DNA of 17,531 nt from Bacteroidales bacterium (GTDB lineage: Bacteria; Bacteroidota; Bacteroidia; Bacteroidales; WCHB1-69): the NCBI GenBank assembly GCA_012518765.1, contig JAAYRN010000142.1, positions 1-17,531 of the forward strand, read 5' to 3'. The notes below the pieces were generated by a model. The model did not search any database and was not told where the DNA came from. It saw only the letters and a program-made list of their open reading frames with translations. The position numbers were made by a program, and so were the translations under genes. Below, piece after piece: positions 6,359-13,699 of this stretch (positions within the stretch are counted from its first letter, which is position 1; each line of letters opens with the position of its first letter).

Positions 6359-8569
6359 ATGACTCAGATAACATCTCAAGAATTACATCGTCATCTAAAA
6401 GAAATTTTTGGTTTTAACAGCTTCAAATACAATCAAGAAGATGTTATTAAAGCCGTATTAGATGACAAAGATGTCTTTGTAGTCATGCCTACAGGAGGTG
6501 GAAAATCAATGTGCTACCAGCTCCCTGCTATGTTATTAGAAGGAACTGCCATTATTATTTCGCCCCTAATAGCCTTGATGAAGAATCAAGTAGACTCTCT
6601 TCGTAACTTTAGCTTAGAGCATGGAATAGCCCATGTATACAACTCCTCTCTAACAAAAGCAGAACAATTAGACGTAAAAGAAGATTTATACAAAGGAAAA
6701 ACCAAACTGCTCTATGTCGCTCCCGAATCCTTAGTAAAAGAAGAAAATCTTGACATGTTAAGAAACATCAAAATTTCATTTTTTGCTATAGACGAAGCAC
6801 ATTGTATTTCAGAGTGGGGACACGATTTTCGTCCGGAATACAGACGCATAAAAAATGTTGTCGACTCCTTAGGGAAAAAAACTCCCATCATGGCATTAAC
6901 AGCCACAGCAACTCCTAAAGTACGAAACGACATACAAAAAAATTTGGGTATGCTTGATGCTCAAGTCTTTTTATCCTCGTTCAACCGTCCAAATATTTAC
7001 TACGAAATACGAGAAAAAGACAAAGATGTGGACAAAGAAATTATAAAATTCATCAAAAGCAAACCCAACCAATCGGGAATAGTCTACTGTCAAAGTCGAA
7101 AACAAGTAGAAGATTTTGCCGAAAAATTAAACGTTAACAAAATAAAAGCCCTACCATATCATGCTGGTTTAGACAGCAGTACCCGTGTGGAGAATCAAGA
7201 TAATTTTTTAATGGAAGATGCAGACGTAATAGTTGCCACCATCGCCTTCGGCATGGGAATAGACAAACCCAACGTCCGATATATCATCCATTACGACATG
7301 CCTGTAAGCATCGAAAGATATTATCAAGAAACAGGTCGATCAGGCAGAGACGAGGGAGAAGCTACCTGCGTAGCCTTTTACTCCTACAACGACCTTATGA
7401 AAATGGAAAAACTACTAAAAAACAAACCATTTGCCGAACAAGAAATATCTAAACAGTTACTAAGTGAAACCATAGCTTACGCCGAAACTACACTTTGCAG
7501 ACGCAAGCATTTATTGTTTTATTTTGGAGAATCATACGAAAACGAAAACTGCAGCTGTTGCGACAACTGCCTACACCCTAAATTAAAAATGGAAGGAAAA
7601 GAATACATTCAAATTTTGTTGTCAACCATTCAAGAGTTAAAACAACAATACAAGGATAAACACATTATCAATGTGATAATAGGAAAAGCTTCTACCAATG
7701 TAAAAAAATTCAAACACAATCAATTGAGTTGTTTTGGAGAAGGTGAAGATAAAAGTGAAAAATTTTGGATTTCGCTAATAAGGCAAATGTTGTTTGAAAA
7801 ACTTATAATAAAAGACGTAGAAAGCTACGGAATTATAAAGCTAACTCCCAACGGAGAAAAATTCTTAAAAAAGCCCTACTCCATCTCTATTATTAAAGAT
7901 GAAGAAGATGAAGATGAAGAGGATGACGATGATCAAGAAGTAGAAAAAATAGCAATTTCACAAAAAGACGGAGTCAACGACAAAGCTCTTTTTAATATGC
8001 TAAAAGACCTACTCAAACACATTGCCAAAAAAGAGAACCTCCCCCCCTACGTTATTTTCCAAGAAACCTCCTTGGAAGATATGTGTGTGCAATATCCTAT
8101 AAACATGGAAGAAATGACACAAATAACAGGCGTAGGCGTAGGAAAAGCCCAAAAATACGGACAACCTTTTATTAACCTGATAAAAAAATATGTAGAAGAC
8201 AACGAAATAGATAGACCCCAAGATTTAGTAGTCAAATCCGTCATCAATAAATCAAGTCTAAAAGTTTACATTATACAAAACATAGACCGAAAAATTAGCT
8301 TCGAAGACATAGCAAGAGCCAAAAACCTCACCAAAGAAGAGCTACTTACCGAAATAGAAAGCATAGTATACTCAGGCACCAAATTAGATATAGATTATTA
8401 TATAGAAGAAGCCATTGATATATATCATCAAGAGGAAATTATGGAATACTTGTTAGAAACACAAATAGACTCTATCGAAAACGCCCTAAACGATTTAGGC
8501 GAAGATGAATACACCATGGAAGAAATTAGAATAATGAGAATCAAATTTTTATCCGACAAAGGAAACTAA
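6359..8569 (+). CDS. recQ: ATP-dependent DNA helicase RecQ
   Basis: 3'-5' superfamily 2 helicase for recombination and repair of stalled forks. Visible motifs: Walker A PTGGGKS (44-50), DEAH box (145-148) followed by the RecQ aromatic loop CISEWGHDFRP, TATATP (181-186), SFNRPN (207-212), motif V IAFGMGIDKPNVR (295-307) and motif VI QETGRSGRD (323-331). The zinc site is C380, C398, C401 and C404, the last three in CSCCDNC. An RQC winged-helix region follows (about 411-508), then a very acidic linker (residues 514-529, nearly all D/E), an HRDC domain (about 541-613) and a C-terminal extension (about 620-736) that may be an extra helix-turn-helix unit. At 736 residues it is longer than E. coli RecQ (about 610) but usual for Bacteroidota. 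The next gene starts 28 bases downstream. Confidence 0.96.
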   Translation: MTQITSQELHRHLKEIFGFNSFKYNQEDVIKAVLDDKDVFVVMPTGGGKSMCYQLPAMLLEGTAIIISPLIALMKNQVDSLRNFSLEHGIAHVYNSSLTKAEQLDVKEDLYKGKTKLLYVAPESLVKEENLDMLRNIKISFFAIDEAHCISEWGHDFRPEYRRIKNVVDSLGKKTPIMALTATATPKVRNDIQKNLGMLDAQVFLSSFNRPNIYYEIREKDKDVDKEIIKFIKSKPNQSGIVYCQSRKQVEDFAEKLNVNKIKALPYHAGLDSSTRVENQDNFLMEDADVIVATIAFGMGIDKPNVRYIIHYDMPVSIERYYQETGRSGRDEGEATCVAFYSYNDLMKMEKLLKNKPFAEQEISKQLLSETIAYAETTLCRRKHLLFYFGESYENENCSCCDNCLHPKLKMEGKEYIQILLSTIQELKQQYKDKHIINVIIGKASTNVKKFKHNQLSCFGEGEDKSEKFWISLIRQMLFEKLIIKDVESYGIIKLTPNGEKFLKKPYSISIIKDEEDEDEEDDDDQEVEKIAISQKDGVNDKALFNMLKDLLKHIAKKENLPPYVIFQETSLEDMCVQYPINMEEMTQITGVGVGKAQKYGQPFINLIKKYVEDNEIDRPQDLVVKSVINKSSLKVYIIQNIDRKISFEDIARAKNLTKEELLTEIESIVYSGTKLDIDYYIEEAIDIYHQEEIMEYLLETQIDSIENALNDLGEDEYTMEEIRIMRIKFLSDKGN

Positions 8570-8597
8570 TTAAAACCCCTTAAATCAAAGCATAAAA

Positions 8598-9314
8598 ATG
8601 GAAAACAATAACATAGAAAACACGGAACAAACACACATTAACCCTCAAGAAGAACAAGTTTTTGATGAAAATGTAGAGTTAGAAACACCAACATTAAAAA
8701 AGACAAAATCATGTCCCTTGATAAACAACCCCATGTATAAAGCTATTGCTTATGTAATTTTACTAATAGCCATAGTCCTTATTTACATACTCCATTTTAC
8801 AAGCAACAAAGACTCCGACAAATTAGCCAATGTAATTTCAAGTAGCAACAATTCGGTCATGCTAACCGTTAACAACGATTCTATTATCAAGAATTTTGTC
8901 TTAGCTGAACTGTTAACCAAAGATTTAGAAACTGAAGCCATCAAATACCAGCAAGAATTGGCAAACAAACAAAACTCATTGCAAGAAAGATACAACAACT
9001 ACCAAAACAACGTACAAAACAACGTACTTACACAAACCCAAATACAAAATGCAGAACAACAACTGCAAAAGGAAGCCGCTGAATTACAAGGATTACAAGA
9101 ACAGTATTCCCATATTTTAGCCGCCAAAGAAGAATCGGTTCACCGAGAAATAACCGACTCCATTATAAATGCAGCACGAAGAGTAAACGACAAAAAATAC
9201 AAAGCCGACTATGTGTTAGCAACCTCTACTGGATCAGCTATTTTATATGCAAATAAAATATACGATATTACAGACGAGGTTATCAAAGAATTAAATAACG
9301 CATATAAAAAATAA
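8598..9314 (+). CDS. Membrane-anchored OmpH/Skp-like chaperone protein
   Basis: Residues 1-46 are hydrophilic and acidic, residues about 47-67 form one transmembrane helix (AIAYVILLIAIVLIYIL), and the rest should face the periplasm. Residues about 97-190 are a Gln/Asn/Glu-rich coiled coil with the Skp/OmpH layout (LAELLTKDLETEAIKYQQEL). The end carries YVLATSTGSAILYANKIYDITDEVIKELN, the typical C-terminal motif of Bacteroidota OmpH-family proteins. Skp chaperones bind unfolded outer-membrane proteins in the periplasm. Classical Skp is soluble with a cleavable signal; this protein instead has a 46-residue cytosolic head and looks like a type II anchored version. The ATG lies 28 bases after recQ, and the following lipoprotein gene begins only 4 bases after its stop, so these are co-transcribed. 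Confidence 0.82.
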   Translation: MENNNIENTEQTHINPQEEQVFDENVELETPTLKKTKSCPLINNPMYKAIAYVILLIAIVLIYILHFTSNKDSDKLANVISSSNNSVMLTVNNDSIIKNFVLAELLTKDLETEAIKYQQELANKQNSLQERYNNYQNNVQNNVLTQTQIQNAEQQLQKEAAELQGLQEQYSHILAAKEESVHREITDSIINAARRVNDKKYKADYVLATSTGSAILYANKIYDITDEVIKELNNAYKK

Positions 9315-9318
9315 AAAA

Positions 9319-9759
9319 ATGGCAACTAAAACCAAAGTATTTTTCATCTTATTTTCCTTTGTATTACTCGCTATAGCTTGTCAACATAAAAAAACAGAAA
9401 CCATCGTTTTAGAAAGCTGGGAAGATGGAAAACCAAGAAAAGAAATTGAATACATCATAGAAGACGATGGCAAAAAAACTCCTTATAAAGAAACCTCCTA
9501 TCATCAAAACGAAGAAAAATTTATAGAAGGCACCTACGACAAAAAACAAGAGCGTGATGGCAAATGGACCTCATGGTTCGATGATGGCAAAAAAAACAGC
9601 CAAGGCTATTATAAAAACGGAAAATTACACGGGGAATACACCGTTTGGTATCCCAACGAAAAAATACACTATACCGGTCAATATAAGAACGGTGAACAAA
9701 CAGGAAACTGGAAATTTTACGACGAAAAAGGGAATTTACTAAGAGAATTAGAATTTTAA
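9319..9759 (+). CDS. MORN-repeat (YwqK-like) lipoprotein
   Basis: A 146-residue putative lipoprotein. The signal region MATKTKVFFILFSFVLLAIAC ends in a lipobox with the modified cysteine at residue 21. Residues about 66-143 hold at least three MORN-like units with alternating Gly, Tyr/Trp and Asn-Gly turns: GKWTSWFDDGKKNSQGYYKNG, GEYTVWYPNEKIHYTGQYKNG and GNWKFYDEKGN. Such repeats form a beta-hairpin meander and are common in Bacteroidota surface proteins; many are labelled 'YwqK family antitoxin' in databases, but nothing around this gene suggests a toxin-antitoxin pair. Function unknown. It starts 4 bases after the Skp-like gene and ends 36 bases before iorA, with no promoter in between. 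Confidence 0.85.
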   Translation: MATKTKVFFILFSFVLLAIACQHKKTETIVLESWEDGKPRKEIEYIIEDDGKKTPYKETSYHQNEEKFIEGTYDKKQERDGKWTSWFDDGKKNSQGYYKNGKLHGEYTVWYPNEKIHYTGQYKNGEQTGNWKFYDEKGNLLRELEF

Positions 9760-9795
9760 AATAAAAAAAATTAAACATAAAAAAATATAAATATT

Positions 9796-11391
9796 ATGCA
9801 AAAATTATTATTGTTAGGCGATGAAGCTATTGCACAAGCAGCCTTAGATGCAGGTGTTTCAGGCGTATACGCTTATCCAGGAACTCCCTCTACGGAAATC
9901 ATGGAATATGTACAAGCATCCAAACAAGCTGCAACAAACAATGTACACCGTGCATGGTCAGCAAACGAAAAAACAGCTATGGAAACAGCCATAGGAATGT
10001 CATACGCAGGTAAACGCTCCATAGTTTGTATGAAACACGTTGGCTTAAATGTTGCCGCAGATGCTTTTATGAACTCCGCTATCACGGGAGCCAACGGCGG
10101 ATTGGTATTCCTTTCAGCCGATGACCCAAGCATGCATTCATCTCAAAACGAACAAGACTCTCGTTATTACGGGCAGTTTGCAATCATACCCATATTCGAA
10201 CCATCAAATCAACAAGAAGCATACGATATGACCATCGCAGCTTTCGATTTTTCAGAAAAACACAGAATACCCGTACTTTTACGAATAACTACACGATTAG
10301 CTCACTCACGTTCAGGCGTTAACTGCCATTATAAAAGAGAACAAAACCAAATAAAACTACCCGAAAACCCAAGACAATTCATTCTTTTGCCAGCCATAGC
10401 ACGCAAACAATACAATGAATTATTGGACAAGCAAACTGAAATAAAAAAAGATATAGAAAACTCAAACTTCAACGCCTACATAGACGGAGAAGACAAATCA
10501 ATGGGAATTATCACATCGGGAATTGCTTATAACTACTTAATGGAAAATTATCCCGACAGAAAATGCCCCTATCCCATAGTCAAAGTTACGCAATATCCAC
10601 TGCCACAAAACCATATCAATAAATTGGTAGACGAATGCAAAACAATCTTAGTCATAGAAGAAGGTTATCCATTTATCGAAGAACAACTAAGAGGCTTGCT
10701 CGACCGCTGTTTAAGCATCAAAGGACGCTTAGACGGAACACTTCCACGTGTAGGCGAACTCAACGGAAATGCAGTAGCTATTGCCTTAGGATTACCCTCT
10801 ACACCCGGCGAAGCTATTCCCGATATAGTAGCCCCTCGCCCACCCGCTCTATGTTTGGGATGTCCACACATCGATACTTATAAAGCATTGAATATAGCTA
10901 TGGAACCCTACGGAAAAGGAAGAGTTTTTGCCGATATAGGATGCTATACCTTAGGAGCTTTACCTCCTTACGATGCCATAAGTAGCTGCGTAGACATGGG
11001 AGCCTCCATTACCATGGCAAAAGGTGCCATTGATGCTGGATTAAATCCTTGTGTAGCAGTCATTGGCGATTCCACTTTCTGCCATTCAGGAATGACTTCC
11101 CTACTCGATTGTATCGTAGAAAAAACACCCATTACCGTCCTCATCCTTGACAACTCTACAGCTGGAATGACCGGAGGACAAACATCTCACGGGTTCGGAC
11201 GCATTGAAAGCATTTGCCTTGGCTTAGGAGTTGAAAAAGAACATCTTCATGTAATCAACCCCCTACCCAAACACCACGAAGAAAACCTTGCTATAATCAA
11301 AAAAGAACTTGAATACCAAGGTGTTTCTGTAATTATTCCCCTTCGTGAGTGCGTTCAAACGTTAAAACGTAGATTAAAAAGTAAAAAATAA
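9796..11391 (+). CDS. iorA: Indolepyruvate:ferredoxin oxidoreductase alpha subunit, short form
   Basis: Thiamine-diphosphate enzyme subunit that oxidatively decarboxylates aryl 2-oxoacids such as indolepyruvate to the acyl-CoA with reduction of ferredoxin, or runs in reverse in anaerobes to make aromatic amino acid precursors. N-terminal pyrimidine-binding domain with YPGTPSTEI (27-35), a middle domain, and a C-terminal TPP domain with LCLGCPHID (352-360; C353, C356), GDSTFCHSGMTSLLD (424-438) and LDNSTAGMTGGQ (451-462), which hold the Mg/TPP ligands. Archaeal-type IorA runs on to a C-terminal two-[4Fe-4S] ferredoxin domain; this one stops at residue 531 with a lysine-rich end and no CxxCxxC clusters. 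I believe short forms occur in other Bacteroidota, so this need not be a truncation. iorB follows after 29 bases. Confidence 0.93.
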   Translation: MQKLLLLGDEAIAQAALDAGVSGVYAYPGTPSTEIMEYVQASKQAATNNVHRAWSANEKTAMETAIGMSYAGKRSIVCMKHVGLNVAADAFMNSAITGANGGLVFLSADDPSMHSSQNEQDSRYYGQFAIIPIFEPSNQQEAYDMTIAAFDFSEKHRIPVLLRITTRLAHSRSGVNCHYKREQNQIKLPENPRQFILLPAIARKQYNELLDKQTEIKKDIENSNFNAYIDGEDKSMGIITSGIAYNYLMENYPDRKCPYPIVKVTQYPLPQNHINKLVDECKTILVIEEGYPFIEEQLRGLLDRCLSIKGRLDGTLPRVGELNGNAVAIALGLPSTPGEAIPDIVAPRPPALCLGCPHIDTYKALNIAMEPYGKGRVFADIGCYTLGALPPYDAISSCVDMGASITMAKGAIDAGLNPCVAVIGDSTFCHSGMTSLLDCIVEKTPITVLILDNSTAGMTGGQTSHGFGRIESICLGLGVEKEHLHVINPLPKHHEENLAIIKKELEYQGVSVIIPLRECVQTLKRRLKSKK

Positions 11392-11420
11392 TTTAGTAAT
11401 CCCTTAAAAAGAAAAATATA

Positions 11421-11999
11421 ATGAACATAAACATCATATTAGCAGGAGTTGGCGGACAAGGTATTTTATCTATAGCTACCATCATTGGAAATACCGCCGT
11501 TAAGCAAGGGCTGTTTTTAAAGCAAGCCGAAGTACACGGAATGAGCCAACGAGGCGGAGACGTACAATCACATTTACGTTTGTCCGACAAAGAAATCGCT
11601 GCCGACCTCATCCCTATGGGAAAAGCAGACATCATCATATCTGTAGAACCTATGGAAGCATTACGCTACCTACCTATGTTAAAACCAGATGGATGGGTAA
11701 TTACAAACACCAATCCTTTTATCAATATACCCAATTATCCCGACATGCAAGCATTGATGGATAGAATTGATAAACTGCCTCATAAAATTGCTGCCGATGC
11801 CGATAAAATTGCTAAGGACTTGGGGTCGGCACGCTCGTCCAATATGGTAATCTTAGGAGCAGCTACACCTTTTCTACAATTAGAAATGAAAGACATAGAA
11901 AAAACCATACACGATACATTTATCAGCAAAGGACAAAATATAGTAGATGTAAACATAAAATGTTTACACGCTGGCAGGGAACTTGCTGAAAAAAAATAA
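11421..11999 (+). CDS. iorB: Indolepyruvate:ferredoxin oxidoreductase beta subunit
   Basis: Partner subunit of IorA, of the pyruvate:ferredoxin oxidoreductase gamma-domain family, thought to take part in CoA binding. The N-terminus shows the glycine-rich loop ILAGVGGQGI (6-15), and residues 37-52 carry the family block AEVHGMSQRGGDVQSH. The 192-residue length is normal for IorB. It follows iorA by 29 bases and is the last gene before a perfect hairpin terminator that begins 9 bases after its stop codon. A phenylacetate-CoA ligase gene, which in my memory often neighbours iorAB in this phylum, is absent here. Confidence 0.93.
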   Translation: MNINIILAGVGGQGILSIATIIGNTAVKQGLFLKQAEVHGMSQRGGDVQSHLRLSDKEIAADLIPMGKADIIISVEPMEALRYLPMLKPDGWVITNTNPFINIPNYPDMQALMDRIDKLPHKIAADADKIAKDLGSARSSNMVILGAATPFLQLEMKDIEKTIHDTFISKGQNIVDVNIKCLHAGRELAEKK

Positions 12000-12008
12000 A
12001 TCAAAACC

Positions 12009-12044
12009 ATTATCTACCCTTTTCTATAAGGGTAGATAATTTTT
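12009..12044 (+). terminator. Intrinsic terminator after iorB
   Basis: Perfect 13-bp stem ATTATCTACCCTT (12009-12021) / AAGGGTAGATAAT (12028-12040) with a 6-base loop and a TTTT tail. It begins 9 bases after the iorB stop. The flavodoxin gene starts only 27 bases beyond, so the hairpin could also act as an attenuator that lets some transcripts through. Confidence 0.85.
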
Positions 12045-12071
12045 AATACTCTATATCAAATATTTATAGAA

Positions 12072-12563
12072 ATGAAAACAGCCATTATTTTTAGTTCTAA
12101 ACACGGAACAACAGCAAAAGTAGCCGAAATGCTTGCCGAACAACTCAAATTAGATGAAATTAAACTTTTCAACTTACAACATAAAAACGAGGTTAATCTT
12201 CAAGAATTTGAAGCCGTTATTTTAGGAACAGCTATCTATGCCGGAAGACCTATGAAAAAAACCAAACGTTTTATTCGTAGAAATTTAAAAACACTAAAAA
12301 CCAAGAAAATAGGTTTATTTATTTGCGGTATGGATCCGGGAAAAGAAAAGCAAGCCGAAGAAATGAGGGCTTCCTTCCCCGATGTACTGTTAAACCACGC
12401 TACAACAAAATATTACTTAGGTGGTGAGTTTATTTTTGAAGACTTAAGTTTTTTTGAACGCTTTATAGTTAAAAAAGTATCCAAAGTAAACAAAAGCATC
12501 TCATTGATTCATCACGAAAATATCAAAAAATTCGTAAAAGAATTTAAGGGCGAGACTAACTAA
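12072..12563 (+). CDS. Flavodoxin-domain protein (HemG-like flavodoxin fold)
   Basis: A 163-residue flavodoxin-fold protein expected to bind FMN. It shows the phosphate-binding loop SSKHGTTAKVA (8-18), the second flavin loop LGTAIYAGRPMKK (51-63) and a third loop LFICGMDPGKE (82-92). The GTAIYAG block resembles the flavodoxin_5/HemG (menaquinone-dependent protoporphyrinogen oxidase) group more than classical electron-carrier flavodoxins, so function could be heme synthesis or general electron transfer; the sequence alone does not decide. It lies 27 bases behind the iorB terminator with no TAnnTTTG box in the gap, so expression probably depends on read-through or on a promoter I cannot recognise. 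Its own terminator follows at 12601. Confidence 0.83.
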   Translation: MKTAIIFSSKHGTTAKVAEMLAEQLKLDEIKLFNLQHKNEVNLQEFEAVILGTAIYAGRPMKKTKRFIRRNLKTLKTKKIGLFICGMDPGKEKQAEEMRASFPDVLLNHATTKYYLGGEFIFEDLSFFERFIVKKVSKVNKSISLIHHENIKKFVKEFKGETN

Positions 12564-12600
12564 TACCCAAACAAATACACTTACTCCCCCCTACTCCTAA

Positions 12601-12640
12601 AATCTTAAAAACAACAATCCTCGTTTTTGAGATTTTTTTT
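12601..12640 (+). terminator. Intrinsic terminator after flavodoxin-domain gene
   Basis: Stem AATCTTAAAAAC (12601-12612) / GTTTTTGAGATT (12623-12634), 12 bp with one T-G pair, a 10-base loop and a run of T to 12640. It lies 37 bases after the flavodoxin stop. Confidence 0.8.
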
Positions 12641-12668
12641 ATTTATACAATTGTATGTGAAAAAAGAG

Positions 12669-12676
12669 TATTTTTG
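12669..12676 (+). promoter_or_regulatory. Putative -7 box for the 52-residue membrane protein
   Basis: TATTTTTG matches TAnnTTTG and is followed by CA. It sits in the 19-base block AAAAAAGAGTATTTTTGCA (12660-12678), which recurs exactly at 13810-13828 in front of the serine hydrolase. The implied start of transcription is about 25-30 bases before the ATG at 12708, and this is the main reason for choosing that start over any earlier one. Confidence 0.65.
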
Positions 12677-12707
12677 CAATATAAAAAAAATAAATATTAA
12701 TATACGA

Positions 12708-12866
12708 ATGAGAAAGAGAACATTTGACATTATCATGATATTACTAATTGCAATATTATTAGTTGCTCTAAATCAATTTGATTTACTTGAAAAATCAGCA
12801 AAATTTATGTTTATACCTATATTGGCATTCTATTTTTTAGGTCAATTTGCAGAAAAGAGTTTTTAA
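12708..12866 (+). CDS. Small membrane protein, 52 residues, function unknown
   Basis: I do not recognise a named family. The protein begins MRKRTFDIIM and has two hydrophobic segments, about residues 8-23 (IIMILLIAILLVALNQ) and 33-47 (FMFIPILAFYFLGQF), joined by a short loop with charged residues (DLLEKSAK). The arginine/lysine-rich start would place the N-terminus in the cytosol by the positive-inside rule. An in-frame TTG 81 bases upstream lies inside the preceding terminator and ahead of the promoter, so ATG 12708 is preferred. The gene has its own promoter and an A-rich leader, and it converges on the XRE regulator gene 77 bases away. The clean promoter-start-stop layout and membrane-protein composition support a real gene. 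Confidence 0.75.
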   Translation: MRKRTFDIIMILLIAILLVALNQFDLLEKSAKFMFIPILAFYFLGQFAEKSF

Positions 12867-12943
12867 AAATGAAATAAATTATCAGCATACAACAGTTTTT
12901 TATAAATAAATCCCTGACAATTATACATTTACTCAAGCTCAAA

Positions 12944-13144
12944 TTAATCATCATCCTCAAGTAAAAAAATATCTTCAACGGGTTTACCAAAAAACCTTGC
13001 AATTTTAAGTGCTAAAACAGTAGAAGGAACATATTTGCCTGCTTCAATTGCATTTATAGTTTGACGACTAACAGAAATAATGTCGGCTAAGTCTTTCTGT
13101 GTTATGTTTTTTATAGCCCTTTCTACCCTGATATTATTCTTCAT
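12944..13144 (-). CDS. Small XRE/Cro-type helix-turn-helix regulator
   Basis: A 66-residue DNA-binding protein made almost entirely of one HTH_3 domain: MKNNIRVERA, then QKDLADIISVSRQTINAIEAGK (16-37), which spans the two helices of the HTH, then KYVPSTVLALKIARFFGKPVEDIF, and an acidic end EDDD. The RQTINAIEAGKYVPS block is typical of the YozG-like small regulators common in Bacillota and Bacteroidota. ATG 13144 is preferred over the longer open frame because it matches the usual MKN-RVERA start and overlaps the end of the upstream membrane-protein gene by 11 bases, which implies translational coupling. The likely role is repression or activation of its own operon and neighbours, with the membrane protein as partner; that is inference. 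Confidence 0.88.
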   Translation of the reverse strand: MKNNIRVERAIKNITQKDLADIISVSRQTINAIEAGKYVPSTVLALKIARFFGKPVEDIFLLEDDD

Positions 13145-13607
13145 TTGAAACTGTTTTAGAATGACGAAATAGAGAATAATTAAATTTAACAATAAAAATC
13201 ACTAAAGTTGTAAACATGTTGTATATCATTACATGAACAAATGATAATCCATAAATAAATAGGAAAGCAAACAATAGCAAGATATAATTAATCAATACAG
13301 CCCATAACAGAGAATTTAAACGAAGACTTGAAATATATTCATCCTCGTTTTTTTCTCTTGAAAAACCAACCATTAAGCCACCAACAATAAACAACACCCC
13401 AACAAGAGTGCTAACAATATTGGTATTAATAAAACTAAAATATTGAGTCTCTATAAATTTAGTCGAACATATAGCAAAGACTGTAGCGTTAATTTCTATT
13501 GTCTCAAGATCTATTATCATTAAGACAATGCCCATTAATGTAGCTGGAATAAGAATAAACCATCCTATTCTTTTAAACTTGTTTGGTAATAAAATTTTCT
13601 GTTTCAT
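13134..13607 (-). CDS. Four-helix membrane protein paired with XRE regulator
   Basis: A 157-residue integral membrane protein of no named function. Four hydrophobic segments lie at about residues 13-33, 62-82, 98-119 and 121-142. Between the second and third is a charged cytosolic loop, FSREKNEDEYISSLRLNS (82-99), which I recognise as the most conserved part of such proteins encoded next to small XRE regulators in Bacteroidota. ATG 13607 (MKQKILLPNK) is chosen over an upstream in-frame start because the promoter box at 13636-13643 leaves room only for this one. The gene overlaps the regulator by 11 bases. By analogy with other membrane-protein/XRE pairs it may hold or release the regulator in response to an envelope signal; this is not shown by the sequence. 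Confidence 0.82.
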   Translation of the reverse strand: MKQKILLPNKFKRIGWFILIPATLMGIVLMIIDLETIEINATVFAICSTKFIETQYFSFINTNIVSTLVGVLFIVGGLMVGFSREKNEDEYISSLRLNSLLWAVLINYILLLFAFLFIYGLSFVHVMIYNMFTTLVIFIVKFNYSLFRHSKTVSNEE

Positions 13608-13635
13608 AAGATTTTGTTTTAAAGATTTTTTTCTG

Positions 13636-13667
13636 CAAAAGTAAAACATTTTTTACATATAGACAAG
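13636..13667 (-). promoter_or_regulatory. Putative promoter of membrane protein/XRE operon
   Basis: On the minus strand the -7 box is TACTTTTG (13643-13636), followed by CAG, a full match to TAnnTTTG. A CTTG element (13667-13664) stands 20 bases upstream, within the spacing reported for the Bacteroidota -33 box. The -7 box lies 28 bases before the ATG at 13607. Confidence 0.6.
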
Positions 13668-13699
13668 TGTTTCTTACAAAAAGTCAAAAAAAGACGATA

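Noticed and set aside
9319..9759. Antitoxin role for the YwqK/MORN-like protein
   Set aside because: It has a lipobox and sits between a Skp-like gene and iorA; no toxin gene is adjacent.
9521..9778. 85-codon minus-strand frame over the MORN lipoprotein
   Set aside because: Antisense shadow of a gene with lipobox and repeats in the other frame.
10635..10883. 82-codon plus-strand frame inside iorA
   Set aside because: Arg/Ser-rich alternative frame of iorA; iorA itself is clearly intact.
12627..12707. Earlier start for the small membrane protein
   Set aside because: The in-frame TTG lies within the terminator stem and upstream of the promoter box, so it cannot be in the expected transcript.
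13145..13192. Longer N-terminus for the XRE regulator
   Set aside because: The extra 16 residues have no HTH-family match, lie inside the membrane-protein gene, and the ATG at 13144 gives the typical start.
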